Source of the DNA: Myxocyprinus asiaticus
Lineage: Eukaryota; Chordata; Actinopteri; Cypriniformes; Catostomidae
Length of the DNA: 64,000 nt
NCBI RefSeq assembly: GCF_019703515.2
Contig: NC_059365.1
Span: 40,066,001-40,130,000, forward strand
Reading direction: 5' to 3'
A program made the translations under genes and the position numbers. Positions 51,230-62,256 of this stretch are shown one piece after another. Every line of letters begins with the position of its first letter. The first letter of the stretch is position 1. The notes below the pieces were generated by a model. The model did no database searches, had not been told where the DNA came from, and saw nothing but the letters and a program-made list of their open reading frames with translations.

Positions 51230-52600
51230 ATGGAAACGCTGCTATCTTGCGTGGAGATCGCTACCCTCCTACGGAAGGACGCGATAGAACCTGTCCCTCC
51301 AGCCGAGATGAAGAGGGGGTTTTACAGCCCCTACTTCATTGTACTGAAAAAAGGCGGTGGGTTGCGGCCAATCTTGGACTTGCGAGTACTGAACCGGGCC
51401 TTACACAGACTCCCGTTCAAGATGCTGACGCAAAGACGCATTCTAGCGAGCGTCCGGCATCAAGATTGGTTCGCGGCGGTAGACCCGAAGGATGCGTACT
51501 TTCACGTCTCGATCCTTCCTCGACACAGACCCTTCCTGCGGTTTGCGTTCGAGGGTCAGGCGTATCGGTACAAGTCCTCCCTTTCGGCCTGTCCCTGTCT
51601 CCTCGCGTCTTTACGAAGATCGCAGAGGCTGCCCTTGCCTCGTTAAGGGAGGTGGGCATTCGCATTCTCAACTATCTCGACGACCGGCTAATCCTAGCTC
51701 ACTCTCGAGACAGGTTATGCGCACACAGGGACCTGGTGCTCTCACACCTCAGCCGACTAGGGCTTCGGGTCAGCTGGGAAAAGAGCAAGCTCCTCCCGTT
51801 GGACTCAGTCTCCTTGACGGCGCACCTTACGAACGAGTGTGCCCAGTCGGTGCTGGCCTGTTTGAAGGCATTCAAACAGAAAACAGCGGTTCCACTGAAA
51901 CATTTTCAGAGGCTCCTGGGGCATATGGCGTCCTCGGCGGTGGCCACCCCGCTCGGGTTGATGCATATGAGGCCGCTTCAGCACTGGCTCCAGACTCGAG
52001 TCCCGAGACGGGCATGGCGCCACGGGACACACCGCGTGGCCATTACGTCGGTCTGTCACCGTCTTTTCAGCCCTTGGACCGACCTCTCGTTTCCACGAGC
52101 AGGTGTTCCGCTAGAACTGGTCTCCAGGCGCGTCGTGGTCACGACAGATGCCTCCAAAATGGGCTGGGGCGCTGTTGGCAACGGGCACGCAGCTGCCGGC
52201 CTCTAGACGGGTCCGCAGCTGCGTTGGCACATCAACTGCCTCGAGTTACTGGCAATTCTGCTCGCCCTGCGGAGGTTCCGGCCGTTGATCCAGGGCAAGC
52301 ACGTGCTAGTTCGGACAGACAGCACGGCAGCGGTAGCATATGTCAACCGCCAAGGCGGTCTGCGCTCCCGCTGTATGTCATAACTTGCCCGCCGTCTCCT
52401 CCAACGGAGTTAGCAGCACCAAGTCGCTGCAAGCCACTCACATCCCGGGCAACCTCAACACTTCGGCGGACGCGCCGTAACAACAGGTTACCCTCAAGGG
52501 AGAGTGGAGACTCCACCTTCAGGTGGTCCAGCTGATTTGGAGTCGATTCAGTCAGGCACAGGTGCACCTGTTCACCTCCCAAGAATCCTCCCACTGCCCG
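51230..52600 (+). pseudogene. DIRS reverse transcriptase and RNase H, degenerate
   Basis: Seen in order: KKGGGLRPILDLRVLN and QDWFAAVDPKDAYFHVSI (catalytic Asp) up to about 51570; then, after a frameshift, VLPFGLSLSPRVFTKI and RILNYLDDRLILAHS with the YLDD box near 51680. KHFQRLLGHMAS forms the connection. The RNase H part starts VVVTTDASKMGWGAV near 52135 and continues in another frame with KHVLVRTDSTAAVAYVN. Confidence 0.88.
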
Positions 52601-53076
52601 CTCTGGTACGCCCTCACCGAGGCCTTCCTCGGCATAGACGCGCTGGCACACAGCTGGTCCCCTGGCATTCGCAAATATGCGTTTTCCCCAGTGAGCCTGC
52701 TCGCACAGACCCTGTGCAAGGTCAGGGAGGACGAGGAGAAGGTCGTCCTGGTAAGCACCCTACTGGCCCGCCCAGACGTGGTGCTCGGACCTCACGCTCC
52801 TCGTGACAGCTCCCCCGGGCAAATTCCCCTGAGAAAGGCCCTTCTTTCTCAGGGAAGGGGCACCATCCGGCACCCGCGCCCAGACCTCTGGAATCTCCAT
52901 GTCTGGCCCCTGGACGGGACGCGGAAGACCTAAGCTGTCTCCCACCTGCGGTGGTAGACACATTCACTCAGGCTAGGGCTCCCTCTACGAGGCGCCTGTA
53001 TGCCTTTTAGTGGTGTCTGTTCGCTAAGTGGTGTTCTTCCCATCAGGAAGACCCCCAGAGGTGCGCAGTCAGATCA

Positions 53077-53911
53077 GTGCTTTCCTTCCTGCAAGAGAGG
53101 TTGGAAGGGAGGCTGTCCCCTTCCACCTTGAAGGTGTATGTTGCTGCCATAGCAGCACACCATGACGCAGTCGACGGTGAGTCCTTAGGGAAGCATGATC
53201 TGATCATCAGGTTCCTAAGAGGCGCCAGGAGGCTGAATCCCTCCAGGCCATGCCTTGTTCCCTCATCGGACCTCTGTAGTTTTTCAGGGTCTACAGAGAG
53301 CCCCCTTTGAGTTTTGCAGTCAGCCGGGCTTAAGGCACTCTCCTTGAAGACTGCCCTCCTGACTGCGCTCACTTCCGTCAAGAGGGTAGGTGACCTGCAA
53401 GCGTTCTCTGTCAGCGAAACGTGCCTGGAGTTCGGTCCGGGCTATTCTCACGTGATCCTGAGACCCCCGACCGGGCTATGTGCCCAAGGTTCCCACCACT
53501 CCTTTTAGAGACCAGGTGGTGAACCTGCAAGCGCTGCCCCAGGAGGAGGCAGACCCAGCCCTGGCGTTGCTGTGTCCGGTGCGCGCTTTGCGCATCTATT
53601 TGGATCGCACGCAGAGCTTTAGACTCTCTGAGCAGCTCTTTGTCTGCTTTGGTGCACAGCGGAAAGGAAGCGCTGTCTCCAAGCAGAGGATCGCCCACTG
53701 GCTCATTGACGCCATAACTATGGCACGTCTCGCCCAAAACATGCCGCCCCCGGTAGGGCTACGAGCCCATTCTACTCGTGGTGTAGCGGCTTCTTGGGCC
53801 CTGGCCAGAGGTGCCTCTCTAACAGACATTGCAGAGCAGCGGGCTGGGCAACACCCAACACCTTTGCAAGGTTCTACAACCTCCGGGCGGAACCGGTTTC
53901 GTCCCAGGTAG
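53077..53911 (+). pseudogene. DIRS tyrosine recombinase, frameshifted
   Basis: An N-terminal core-binding segment (LSFLQERLEGRLSPSTLKVY) is followed by the catalytic residues of tyrosine recombinases. These are Arg in LTSVKRVGDLQ near 53375, the His-x-x-Arg box in RAHSTRGVAASWA near 53765, and the nucleophile Tyr in TFARFYNLRAEP near 53870. The Tyr is now in a different frame from the HxxR box, and two further breaks occur near 53311 and 53490. Confidence 0.88.
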
Positions 53912-54680
53912 TGGCACGCAACACAAGCGGATAAGCCCGGGATAGCCGGCCGGGTGTATCGCTTGCACATAGCGCCTTCCACCTCCTTTTGAGCTGAAGA
54001 CGTGCGCTGTTAATTCCCAGTAGTGTTCACAAAGGTTGTTCCCTGGTTGACTTCCTCCGAGCCCTGTGGCAGTTGAGTTTTCGGAGAGACTCGCTGCCGG
54101 CCCAGTACACGCGCTAACTAAGAGCCCGGTTCTGGGGTAGGTGCTCCGCATGTGGCGGTTCCCTGTAAGGCTAACCCCATGCGATCTATATCTTCCGCTA
54201 GTTCGTTTCCCTACTGGCAAACTGCGTCTTCCTTGGGCAGAGCCCCTCAGTCTCCATGTTGTAGTAACTCCTCCCCCATTGGGTAGGATCTACCTTGAAG
54301 GCTCTCCACATGGTTGGAAAGACCATGTGATGTATTCTTCCACTTAAATATCCCCCCCTCTCTTGGGGTGAGGTGTGGTCTCCGCGGTGTCCTCCCCTTG
54401 GGAGGGACACCCCCCGACTAGACCTGGCGGCCCAGTCGGATAATCCCCCTTCTTTTTTAGGGAGTGGAAAAAGAGAAGGGGAAAGAGGCCATGACTGGGT
54501 TAAGCCTGTCTCTATCTCTGGGTAGTCGACTTGTCCCCAAAAAGGGCCGTTCGACACTCATAACTGTGTTGGGGGAGGTTACGTGTCGACCTGGTGTGCT
54601 GGCTATGAGGCACACAGCAAGTCTGCCCACCACACACCGCCAGTTCACGTAACACAGTTCAGCCTTGTGGCGTTTTGTAT

Positions 54681-54791
54681 AGGGACCCCTAGTGTCACTA
54701 CATCGACACCAACGTCGAGTGAGTGACAGATAGGGAACGTCATGGTTACTGGTGTAACCTCCATTCCCTGATGGAGGGAACGAGATGTTGG
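54681..54791. repeat. DIRS internal complementary region
   Basis: GACCCCTAGTGTCACTACATC through GACAGATAGGGAAC is the complement of the element's left edge (48758-48813). It runs directly into GTCATGGTTACTGGTGTAACC through GAACGAGATGTTGGT, the complement of the right edge. This joins both ends, as needed for the rolling-circle step of the DIRS cycle. Confidence 0.9.
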
Positions 54792-54842
54792 TCCCTCCTG
54801 CCACAACGCTGAACTACCCGCTGAAATGGCCGGACCTTATAT

Positions 54843-55048
54843 CGGCTCCTCAGCGTAAAACCTGAATGAGTGGTTGCATACCAGCTCCTTTTATACCCGT
54901 ATGTTCGGGGGAGTGGCATGCAAATACCACTCGCCAATTTTCATTGGCCTTTTATCAAAGACCAGAGGTGTCTCGGGCTCCCAAGAGTGACCCCTAGTGT
55001 CACTACATCGACACCAACGTCTCGTTCCCTCCATCAGGGAACGGAGGT
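54843..55048 (-). repeat. DIRS right inverted terminal repeat
   Basis: This is the inverted copy of the left repeat (CTGAATGAGTGGTTGCATACC, CCAATTTTCATTGGCC, CACTACATCGACACCAACGT). A unique right-edge extension follows, TCCCTCCATCAGGGAACGGA, itself a short palindrome. Confidence 0.9.
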
Positions 55049-55069
55049 TACACCAGTAACCATGACGTT

Positions 55070-55821
55070 CTGCTACTGAAACATATTTTAATTGAAGCAA
55101 AATAGACATTTGGTGATGCTGTTTTTCAGTAGAAAATAATTAGTACTTACAAAAGTAATAGCGCACCTTTCCTCAACAAGCCACATGATTTTATGTACAT
55201 TCGTGTCTGTAGCACAAGCAGTGGGGGATGAGTTATATACCCAAAGTTTAATATTAAGGGTTAAGAGTTTGTTTTAATCCCTCACTCTAAGTATAAACAA
55301 TAGTTCACTTCCAACAGCCAGTGGATATTTCTCAGGTTGGTGATGTGTTTTCAAAAGAGGCACACATGTAAATGAATGCAAATGAATAATGTTTTTTTCC
55401 AAACATAAACCACAACCAAATAGCATTTTCCCTATCGGCTATTTATTGCTGTAGTCTCATTGTTTTTAATAGACAAGGCAATGTTGTTTGCGTAACACAA
55501 TCCATACAGAATCAAAGGTTACATTTGGTTATCAATAAAAAGGTTATAAATCAAAATGTGCTTGGATATGTAGGTCATTTGTCAATAGCTGGGAGACAAA
55601 AATATATTTTCGAACATGGTGGCAAATATATGTGTGCTTTTCTTGTCAAATAATAGTGAACTAAAATACAAGCTATTACATCAGTCTAGCAAAAAAGTTA
55701 ATCGTTTTTTTAAAAAAAAGGAAACTGTTACTAAAGTTATAAAGTACATATAGTCCAGTAGGTGGCCTTTGCTTGTCATAACCTTTCCCCTTGTTAAGCA
55801 GACAGTTATACTCCATCGGCT
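55070..55821. other. bscl2 3' flank
   Basis: AT-rich sequence between the DIRS element and the bscl2 stop codon. On the transcript strand an AATAAA (plus strand 55442-55447) about 375 bases after the stop is a possible polyadenylation signal. No other feature is seen. Confidence 0.45.
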
Positions 55822-56102
55822 CTAGGAGCACAAACAGACACCAACACGATAGTAGTTCTTATCTACGGTGTCTTTTAATGCCTGAGATGATTGTAACGTC
55901 CCCTCTGACAAATGCCTTTGCCTCAAAATCATTTCCCCATTACCTAATTCACAAATGGGTTCTTCTTCAGCAAGTTCTCTGGAGTCTTCACTCTCAGCCA
56001 TCCCCATGTCTGGAATGGATTCTTCCATCTCAACAGCATTGGAATCCATGATGTCATCGCTGCCCAATACAAGGGGGGAATCCATCAAATGTGTTGTAGT
56101 GG
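55822..56102 (-). CDS. bscl2: bscl2 last exon: cytosolic tail and stop
   Basis: This exon encodes [20 protein letters not shown], an acidic stretch [34 protein letters not shown], and ends [12 protein letters not shown] with TAG at 55822-55824. The RQR-HLSEG-L segment resembles the conserved basic/Ser stretch of seipin tails. Acceptor ATACAG|C. Confidence 0.88.
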
Positions 56103-59100
56103 CTGTATACAGACATACTGTAAGTTAATGCACATTAAATTCTCATTCACAAACTTAAACCACCAAGATATGTAAGTGCAGTTTTGTAAATGAAAGTTTA
56201 TGTACAATATTTACAGTATGAAATTCTGTAAATCTTAAATTAGTTAATTTCAAGATTTTAAATGTTTTATTGCTACTGTACATTGTTAGGATTGCTTGAA
56301 AATTATAGTACATAAACAAGACTTCACCTGTGGCATTTTCTTCATCCTGGAGTTCACACTGATCGTTCATGTCCTCTGATTCATCCTTTAATTCTTCTTG
56401 TTGCGTATCAGCCTGAAGCAAAGAAAACAATGTATGACATTTTGTTAATGTGCACAAACCTGCTGCATAATAGAACCATTCGAAAACAGTCTCATGACAA
56501 CTTGTAATAATTCGTACAAGATGGTGAAATCGCAAGATATCGAACAACATGGCTCGTACGAAAAATGAACAACTTTTATTCCCAAAGAGACTAACCAATC
56601 AATATAATACAGGCATCAAATTTTAGCTCACCTCCTATCCAACACTTTATTTAACCCTTTAAGCTTGGATGGGCCTGCCAGCGAGTCCGTGAAAAAAACA
56701 CAATCATCAAAATATTAACCACTACAGTCTTGACCAACACAAAATAGGTATTGTTTGAAAGCTTCGAAACTCTACTTTACAATGCATGCATGCATTATGA
56801 CCAAAACTGAACAAGTGCTTTGAAATTTGCCGACAAATCAGAAGTGTTCCGTTTTGCTCATTTATATATAAAAATACATTTGCACTGTACATATTATTGC
56901 AATCAGTAAAAACATCAAACTGATCAAATAGCCATGTGTCATATGTTGTTGGAAAGCTCTCAAAGAGTAGAATACAACCAGCAACAATACTCACAGACAA
57001 AAATATAGTGAGTAATAGCTAAGTATATGTCTTTGACAATTATTTTGGTGTTGCTAAAGTGCCGCATTTTCACTTATAACTTCACGAAAAATAAACGGAA
57101 CGAGCCCACACTCGATGCAGACTCGTTGAGTCAAAAGGCACTCATTCTGTGAAATCTCATAACTAAAATCATTTCAAATCAAATCAACCTTTAGTCATTG
57201 TTGTGTTTGCATGTGTAATTAGTTTTTTATGTACAATTATTATGTTTTATTTGTTTTGAGAGGCTTTTGGACACATGGAGATGTTTTTGGACACTAGGAT
57301 AAATAATTTTTGTAATGCTATAACTTTTGATTGCAGCTGACATGATTGAAAACAAATCTGTGAATGTTGTCTTGGTCAGTGGGGAACTTAGAGTCAAAAA
57401 GGTTGAGAACCACTACTTATAACCTACAATAGGTGAAGGAATTTTAACATTTACTTTAAATATACAATATATTGAGTTTGACATCAGTTCCATTTTAGAG
57501 TAGCCCACCTTTATAGGTAACAACATGCGGCCACTCATATTAAACTGCAGGAAGCTGAAAACGATGATCAAACTGAGGAAGGTAAAGTTACTCATCACCC
57601 CGATCACAGCTGAGGTCAGGGGGAAATGATACAGCAGGTACCTGTACAATTCAGAGATAAATGCATTGATATAAAGACTGTAAATTAATTCAAATGGACT
57701 AATGTGAGCACTATGTTCAAATAAATAGACGGAAACACACAAAATACAGACCTGATGCCTGAAAAATGAGCAAAGATGTAGAGATTTGCTTTGTAGATCT
57801 GAACATGTGGAGAATGGATCTCTATAACAGCACCAATAGTGGGTTTGTACTGAGAAAACAGAGAGATAACATTACAAACTGTGTTTTTCATTTGACATCA
57901 ACAAGTTTCACAACTTCATGGATATAAAATAATAAGAGAATAATTTCAACTATCTTATGAATAAATAGGTATTTGAGCTAGCTGCATCTTAGGATGTGAG
58001 AATGGTACTGAGGCTACACTCACAGTGTCATCTTTGAATTCAGAGAACAGCTCCACCATAACTGACTGCTTTTGCTCTGACACCCCTGTCAACAGCATGG
58101 GGGAGAAGATGACTGTACCCAGAGATTGGAGCAGAGTGGAACGATAATGAAGCATTGCCTGAATGAAAAAGAGCGAAAGAGATCCAATTTGATTGGCATG
58201 ATCTCATGAAAATTACATGACTGGCAACATTTTTGCAAAATGACATTACGTGATTCGTTACATATAACGCAGCAGTTCCGAGGTGAAATTTCCACTGTGT
58301 GGCGCTAAAAGTGAATTAAATTCTCTCTAAAACAGATGATGTTGTTAGGGTTTATGCTCTATAAAGTTTTCCATCCATGCATCCATCTTCTATAGCTGCT
58401 TGTCCTATGTAGGGTTGTGCTGGAGCCTATCCCAGCTGTCTTGGGCCAAAGGCAGGGAAACACCTGGACAGGTGGCCAGTCCATCACAGGGCAATACACA
58501 CAGATATACACATTCACACTCTCATTGTGGGCAACTTAGGGTCTCCAATTAACTTAACCTGCATGTCTTTTGGACTGTGGGGGAAAATCAGAACACCCAG
58601 AGGAAACCCACACAAACACAGGAAGAACATGCAAGCTCCCACATAGAAAGGTCCAGTTGAGCTGGGACTCATACCTGGGACCTTCTTGCTGTGAGACAAC
58701 AGTGCTAACCACTGAGCCACCACACCACCCGTCTATAAAGTTTTAAACCAACAAAACGTACCTCACTAACATAAACCTTAAAAATAAACCTAATCAATAT
58801 ACAGTGTCATAAAGCAAATGTGAGATGAAAAATACAACTGCTGATGAAACCAAGTTGTTTTGTGGTTCTTCTATGACACTTTCGGCTCATGTGTCGACTT
58901 GCACGCTCTTCAGAACTCGTACCAGACAAGTGTAACACTATCAGTTGAGCTACCGCATAATTTGATGACACTCGAACAAGCTTGTAAATGTAGTTGGTTA
59001 TTAATGCAAAAATGTATCACTTTACAAGTCAAGCGATTTAGTAAAAGTGTTTAGATGTCATAAGATAGCATTGTGTTTATGAACTGATAATCTGCCATTT

Positions 59101-61093
59101 ATCTCATGATTTGTGTGAAAGTGAATGAAAGTCGTTGTTGTAGCACCTATGTGCTACGTACATTGAGCCACATAAAAAAAGAAATAATAATAATTAGGTA
59201 TAGTAACGTGATTCAATGAGACCATCTTGGATTTGATCTGACAAGATGACACAGCTGCATTTTAAAAACAACACGTTGCATTGGTTTCAGACTAGCTGAA
59301 GTATGCAGTTAAATTAACGTTATTGGTTGAACCATGTACATTTTTGTAATTTGAACATTTAATAATACTGATATCAGTATTCATTGTCAAGAACAACAAA
59401 AGCAAATGTATTTGTTTTTGCATGTGTCTGTGTCTTCTCATACTTACAGAACGTGCTGATGTGCCAACAACCTGACCAGCTTTAGAATAGGGGGACATTT
59501 TTACCAGGAACATTCCCAACTGCTGATTGGCTGGAGATTCTGGCATTTCCAACTCTAGCGTGATCTGATAGGGCTGACCATATGTCATTACCTGTAGTCG
59601 GCAGAAAAAAGAAAAGCAAAGAAGATTGGGTATGTTTGCAGTGGCTTACTACTTGAACTATTTTTGCAGCATCTATACTGTGCATAACATACACCTTCTC
59701 TATGCATGAAATACAACAGATGATGAACTATATTTGCCAAAATGTCCAGAATGCAACCAAAGAACACTGCGCGGAAAACAGTATCCTACAAAGCCATTCG
59801 AAAGACCTTCAATTTCCATTGTAAGGAATAAACCAGCAGTGATATCAACCTATTTCAATCTCTTTCTTCACTTATTATTTTATCAGACTGCCAAAATTTA
59901 GCAAATTTTTTCTTACGATTGGATTAAATTGCAAAATTACTATGTTTATTTCCCTGAGGGCAACTGGGTGTCACTTGCTGAATTAAACATGCATCATAAT
60001 ATGATCATGTGACAACAATGCAGAATACTACCATACTACTAAAATACATTTTAAGTTATTACATTTTAAAAACTATGATCATCTAAACAAAGACTGAAAT
60101 AAATATAAACCAATTTAATATTTATTGTGAGAAAATTATTTCTAAATATTTTACAAAAATAAAAACTGTCCCGCAGTTTTAGCATCATTTTCACCCTAAT
60201 ATATATATATATATATATATTTTTTCAAAAGTAAGTGTACATGTTTAGCCAGTTGATAAAAGTGTCAGTAAAGAACATGCTTGAGATGAAATATGAGACA
60301 AGTGATGTTTGAAGAAAACAAAGAAAATTCATGGTAAATATCACTTGTGAGCAGAATATTTTTTATTCGGCATAATTTCCAGCAAGCTGTAATTTTGCTA
60401 AATTAAGTGTGAAAATAGTATTTACTTGTGTGTATTTAGTATAAATAAAATGTTAGCTATGAAATTAGTCTTAAGTCAAAAAAAGTCATTTCCACCACAG
60501 AATTATATTAAACACAATACAGAATTTGAGATGTGTTGGTAATGACACTGCTGGGAATTTTCATGACTTTCAGAAAAGAAAAAGAAAAGACGAAAATTAT
60601 GCATGTACATTGTTAGAAAACTTAGTTTTAAAAAACTTAGTGAGAGTGTGAAAAATGTTTTAATGAGACTTTACTTTCTAGAAGTCTACATTGCCAGAAG
60701 TACCCAAAGTTAAAGAGAAACCCAATATAATAGAAATAGAGTAGTATGGCAATATACTATTCCGAACATAGCATTTGAAAATGTTTACATTGCATACTAT
60801 GTACTGTTTCACATACTACTATTAAAGAATAGTTTACAGGACACAGTATATACTAAACAGTAAGCAGTATGCTAATATTCCATTCCAGACACAGCCTGCA
60901 TTTACCAGTCAATCTCAGAAACTCGAGAACAAAACACAACGGCAAATATGTTGTCAAAGACAAATAATATAATCATAAATATAAACAGTGTAGTAAAGCA
61001 TGTATGGTCACCTGTTGTTTTCCATTTTTCAGCAGTGAGACGTTAGCCTCGAGAAAAGAACACATGGAGTGATGAGGAGATGGACACTCAGTC
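55822..61093 (-). CDS. bscl2: bscl2, seipin (first exon or exons missing beyond the right edge)
   Basis: Seipin is an oligomeric ER membrane protein at ER-lipid droplet contacts, needed for normal droplet assembly. Exons in transcript order: 61012-61093, 59448-59591, 58024-58158, 57752-57849, 57509-57641, 56328-56412, 55822-56102. All junctions keep phase and give 318 residues plus a TAG stop. The lumenal domain shows FLEANVSLL (conserved N-glycosylation site), [29 protein letters not shown] and [12 protein letters not shown]. The second membrane span is in [20 protein letters not shown]. An acidic cytosolic tail follows ([35 protein letters not shown]). The first membrane span and start codon are outside the window. 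No frame defects were seen. Confidence 0.94.
56328..56412 (-). CDS. bscl2: bscl2 exon: acidic cytosolic tail, first part
   Basis: This 85-bp exon encodes [20 protein letters not shown] then LQDEENAT, highly acidic. Acceptor TGCTTCAG|G, donor ACAG|GTGAAG. Confidence 0.88.
56413..57508. other. bscl2 intron, no additional gene
   Basis: A short stretch at about 57375-57418 (GGTCAGTGGGGAACTTAGAGT...GGTTGAGAACCACTAC) resembles a common hAT-type terminus. The rest is unassigned. Confidence 0.4.
57509..57641 (-). CDS. bscl2: bscl2 exon: second transmembrane segment
   Basis: This 133-bp exon encodes [20 protein letters not shown] then [13 protein letters not shown], a hydrophobic span of about 25 residues, followed by the cytosolic [10 protein letters not shown]. 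Acceptor GTACAG|G, donor AAG|GTGGGC. Confidence 0.95.
57752..57849 (-). CDS. bscl2: bscl2 exon: end of lumenal domain
   Basis: This 98-bp exon encodes [20 protein letters not shown] and [12 protein letters not shown], ending in phase 2 at an AG|GTCTGT donor. It is equivalent to the GAIIEIHS..IQLY.A.L.I.A.F.GLR part of the family. Confidence 0.94.
58024..58158 (-). CDS. bscl2: bscl2 exon: lumenal domain
   Basis: This 135-bp exon encodes [40 protein letters not shown] and FKDDT. It matches the MLHYRS.LL...F..LL.G..EQKQ...VEL motif of seipin. Acceptor CATTCAG|G, donor ACT|GTGAGT. Confidence 0.95.
58370..58730. mobile_element. Fish-wide interspersed repeat (retroposon-like)
   Basis: CATGCATCCATCTTCTATAGC, GGAGCCTATCCCAGCTG, CAGTCCATCACAGGGC, GCATGTCTTTTGGACTGTGG and AACCACTGAGCCACCAC form the characteristic order of a repeat found across fish genomes. 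It lies in the bscl2 intron between 58158 and 59448. Class not decided. Confidence 0.75.
59448..59591 (-). CDS. bscl2: bscl2 exon: lumenal beta-sandwich core
   Basis: This 144-bp exon, in phase 0 at both ends, encodes [40 protein letters not shown] and VGTSARS. The GQPY...LELE.PES..NQ.LGMF pattern is the seipin signature. Acceptor CTACAG|G, donor TCT|GTAAGT. Confidence 0.95.
59592..61011. other. bscl2 intron, no additional gene
   Basis: AT-rich, with a (TA)n tract at about 60199-60221. Degenerate GTAGTATG/CATACTA words at 60740-60880 resemble the hairpin at 25691 but do not form a clean palindrome. Confidence 0.4.
61012..61093 (-). CDS. bscl2: bscl2 exon with the N-glycosylation site
   Basis: This 82-bp exon has acceptor CTTGGCAG|G and donor CAG|GTGACC. 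It encodes [20 protein letters not shown] and LKNGKQQ. The NVS sequon corresponds to the conserved glycosylated Asn of human seipin, whose mutation causes motor neuron disease. Confidence 0.92.
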
Positions 61094-61479
61094 CTGCCAA
61101 GCAGAAACACACATTTGACATGTGTGACATCAAGAGCTACTGAGAATACAGCCTAAATGAATAAAGGTCTGAATTATTTGTCCCATTTTAAAAGTTTATT
61201 GCCACCATAAACTGGTCCACAGGAAAATAATTTGTATTACTATTTATTATTCTTACTTTTGATTGCAGGAATTGGTATCTTGGCAAATCTGAGCACAGTT
61301 CACAGTGGGCAGTTATAATCGAGCAACTGCAGATTTTTGCATTGTCAAGCTACAGTCTTCATCTCTCTGTCCAAGTATACATGACACCATGCGTAATCGA
61401 ATAGCTAAAAAAAGAACGTCAGCTGAGGAAGTGACGCAGATATTTTATGATTCTGCATCATAGTAGCGCATCGAATATG

Positions 61480-62110
61480 TCAGCTAACTAGCTTCTCAAC
61501 AGCGGGCACACAATGGGCACAACAACATGGAAAACTTTACAGCCATGTACATTTCTTACATTCTTTATGCATTGATTTTGGTGCAGATCAGATGAACGTT
61601 ATCCGTTTTGCTTATGGTGATGTCTAAATGCGGAAGGTGACGCAATTTGTTCCTGGATTGTTCTAAATATACAAGCTCCACTTTGCTTTGCTTTCAGCCT
61701 TATAACTCCATGTAAAGTGTAATAATAATGTTCAGACTGAGGAGAGATGTTAAGAATATAAAGATGATTAAGAAAATATATAGTTTTTCTATATTTTCCA
61801 AGTGATCGCTGGAATTTTTAAACTTTTTTTGTTTGTACACTTGAACAGTTCTTCATCAGTACCTGTCATTTGCTTCAGGCTGCATATTCAATAAAAATCA
61901 TGCTTTCTGCCTCTTTCTATGAATGAAATCCACATGAGATCAGTAAAAGTAGCTGTTATAACCACTCGATGATAATTGAAAGTAAGACGTATGCAGTAGA
62001 TAGTGTGTAATTTGTAATGTTTACATCCTGCATTCATGGTGCTAATGCTAATGCTAGCCGGCTAACCTTGGTGATATTCTCTCTTTTATTGTATTTCATG
62101 ATGGAATTTA
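61480..62110. repeat. Unclassified interspersed repeat, copy 2
   Basis: Co-linear with 11141-11745 over about 600 bp (GTCAGCTAACTAGCTTCTCAA, CAGGCTGCATATTCAATAAAA, GGCTAACCTTGG). It contains GCTAATGCTAATGCTAGCC. No coding frame. Confidence 0.65.
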
Positions 62111-62169
62111 CATTTAAATAGTCCACTTAAGATCATGAAAAAGTTTTTTTTTATGCTTATTTTTTAAAC

Positions 62170-62256
62170 ACTGCAAAAATAAATAAATAAAAAAAATGGT
62201 CTTTTGTATTTTTGTCATGTTTTCTAGTAAAACATATTGAAACATTCTTAAAACAA
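62170..62256. mobile_element. MITE of the ACTGCAAAAA family, left half
   Basis: It begins AACACTGCAAAAATAAATAA and has TTTTTGTCATGTTTTCTAG, as in the foldback MITE at 28090. It is interrupted by the Tc1 at 62257. The right half continues at 63464-63680 (GTCTTGTTTTCAGAAATC, AAACAAGAAAACTTTTATAG). Confidence 0.6.

Larger units (their letters stand above)
48758..55069 (+). mobile_element. DIRS1-like tyrosine-recombinase retrotransposon, structurally complete
   Basis: This 6.3-kb element is bounded by GTT triplets (48758-48760 and 55067-55069). Its terminal repeats are inverted, not direct (48759-48958 and 54843-55048). An internal complementary region (54681-54791) carries the complements of both outer edges, joined. 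The order gag, reverse transcriptase-RNase H, tyrosine recombinase is that of vertebrate DIRS1 elements. These replicate through a circular intermediate and integrate with a recombinase instead of an integrase. Frameshifts and stops in every gene make this copy non-autonomous. Its GC content is far above its surroundings. Confidence 0.92.

Noticed and set aside
53077..53911. A host or phage-type site-specific recombinase
   Set aside because: It lies between DIRS reverse transcriptase and the DIRS inverted repeat and is frameshifted; it belongs to the element.
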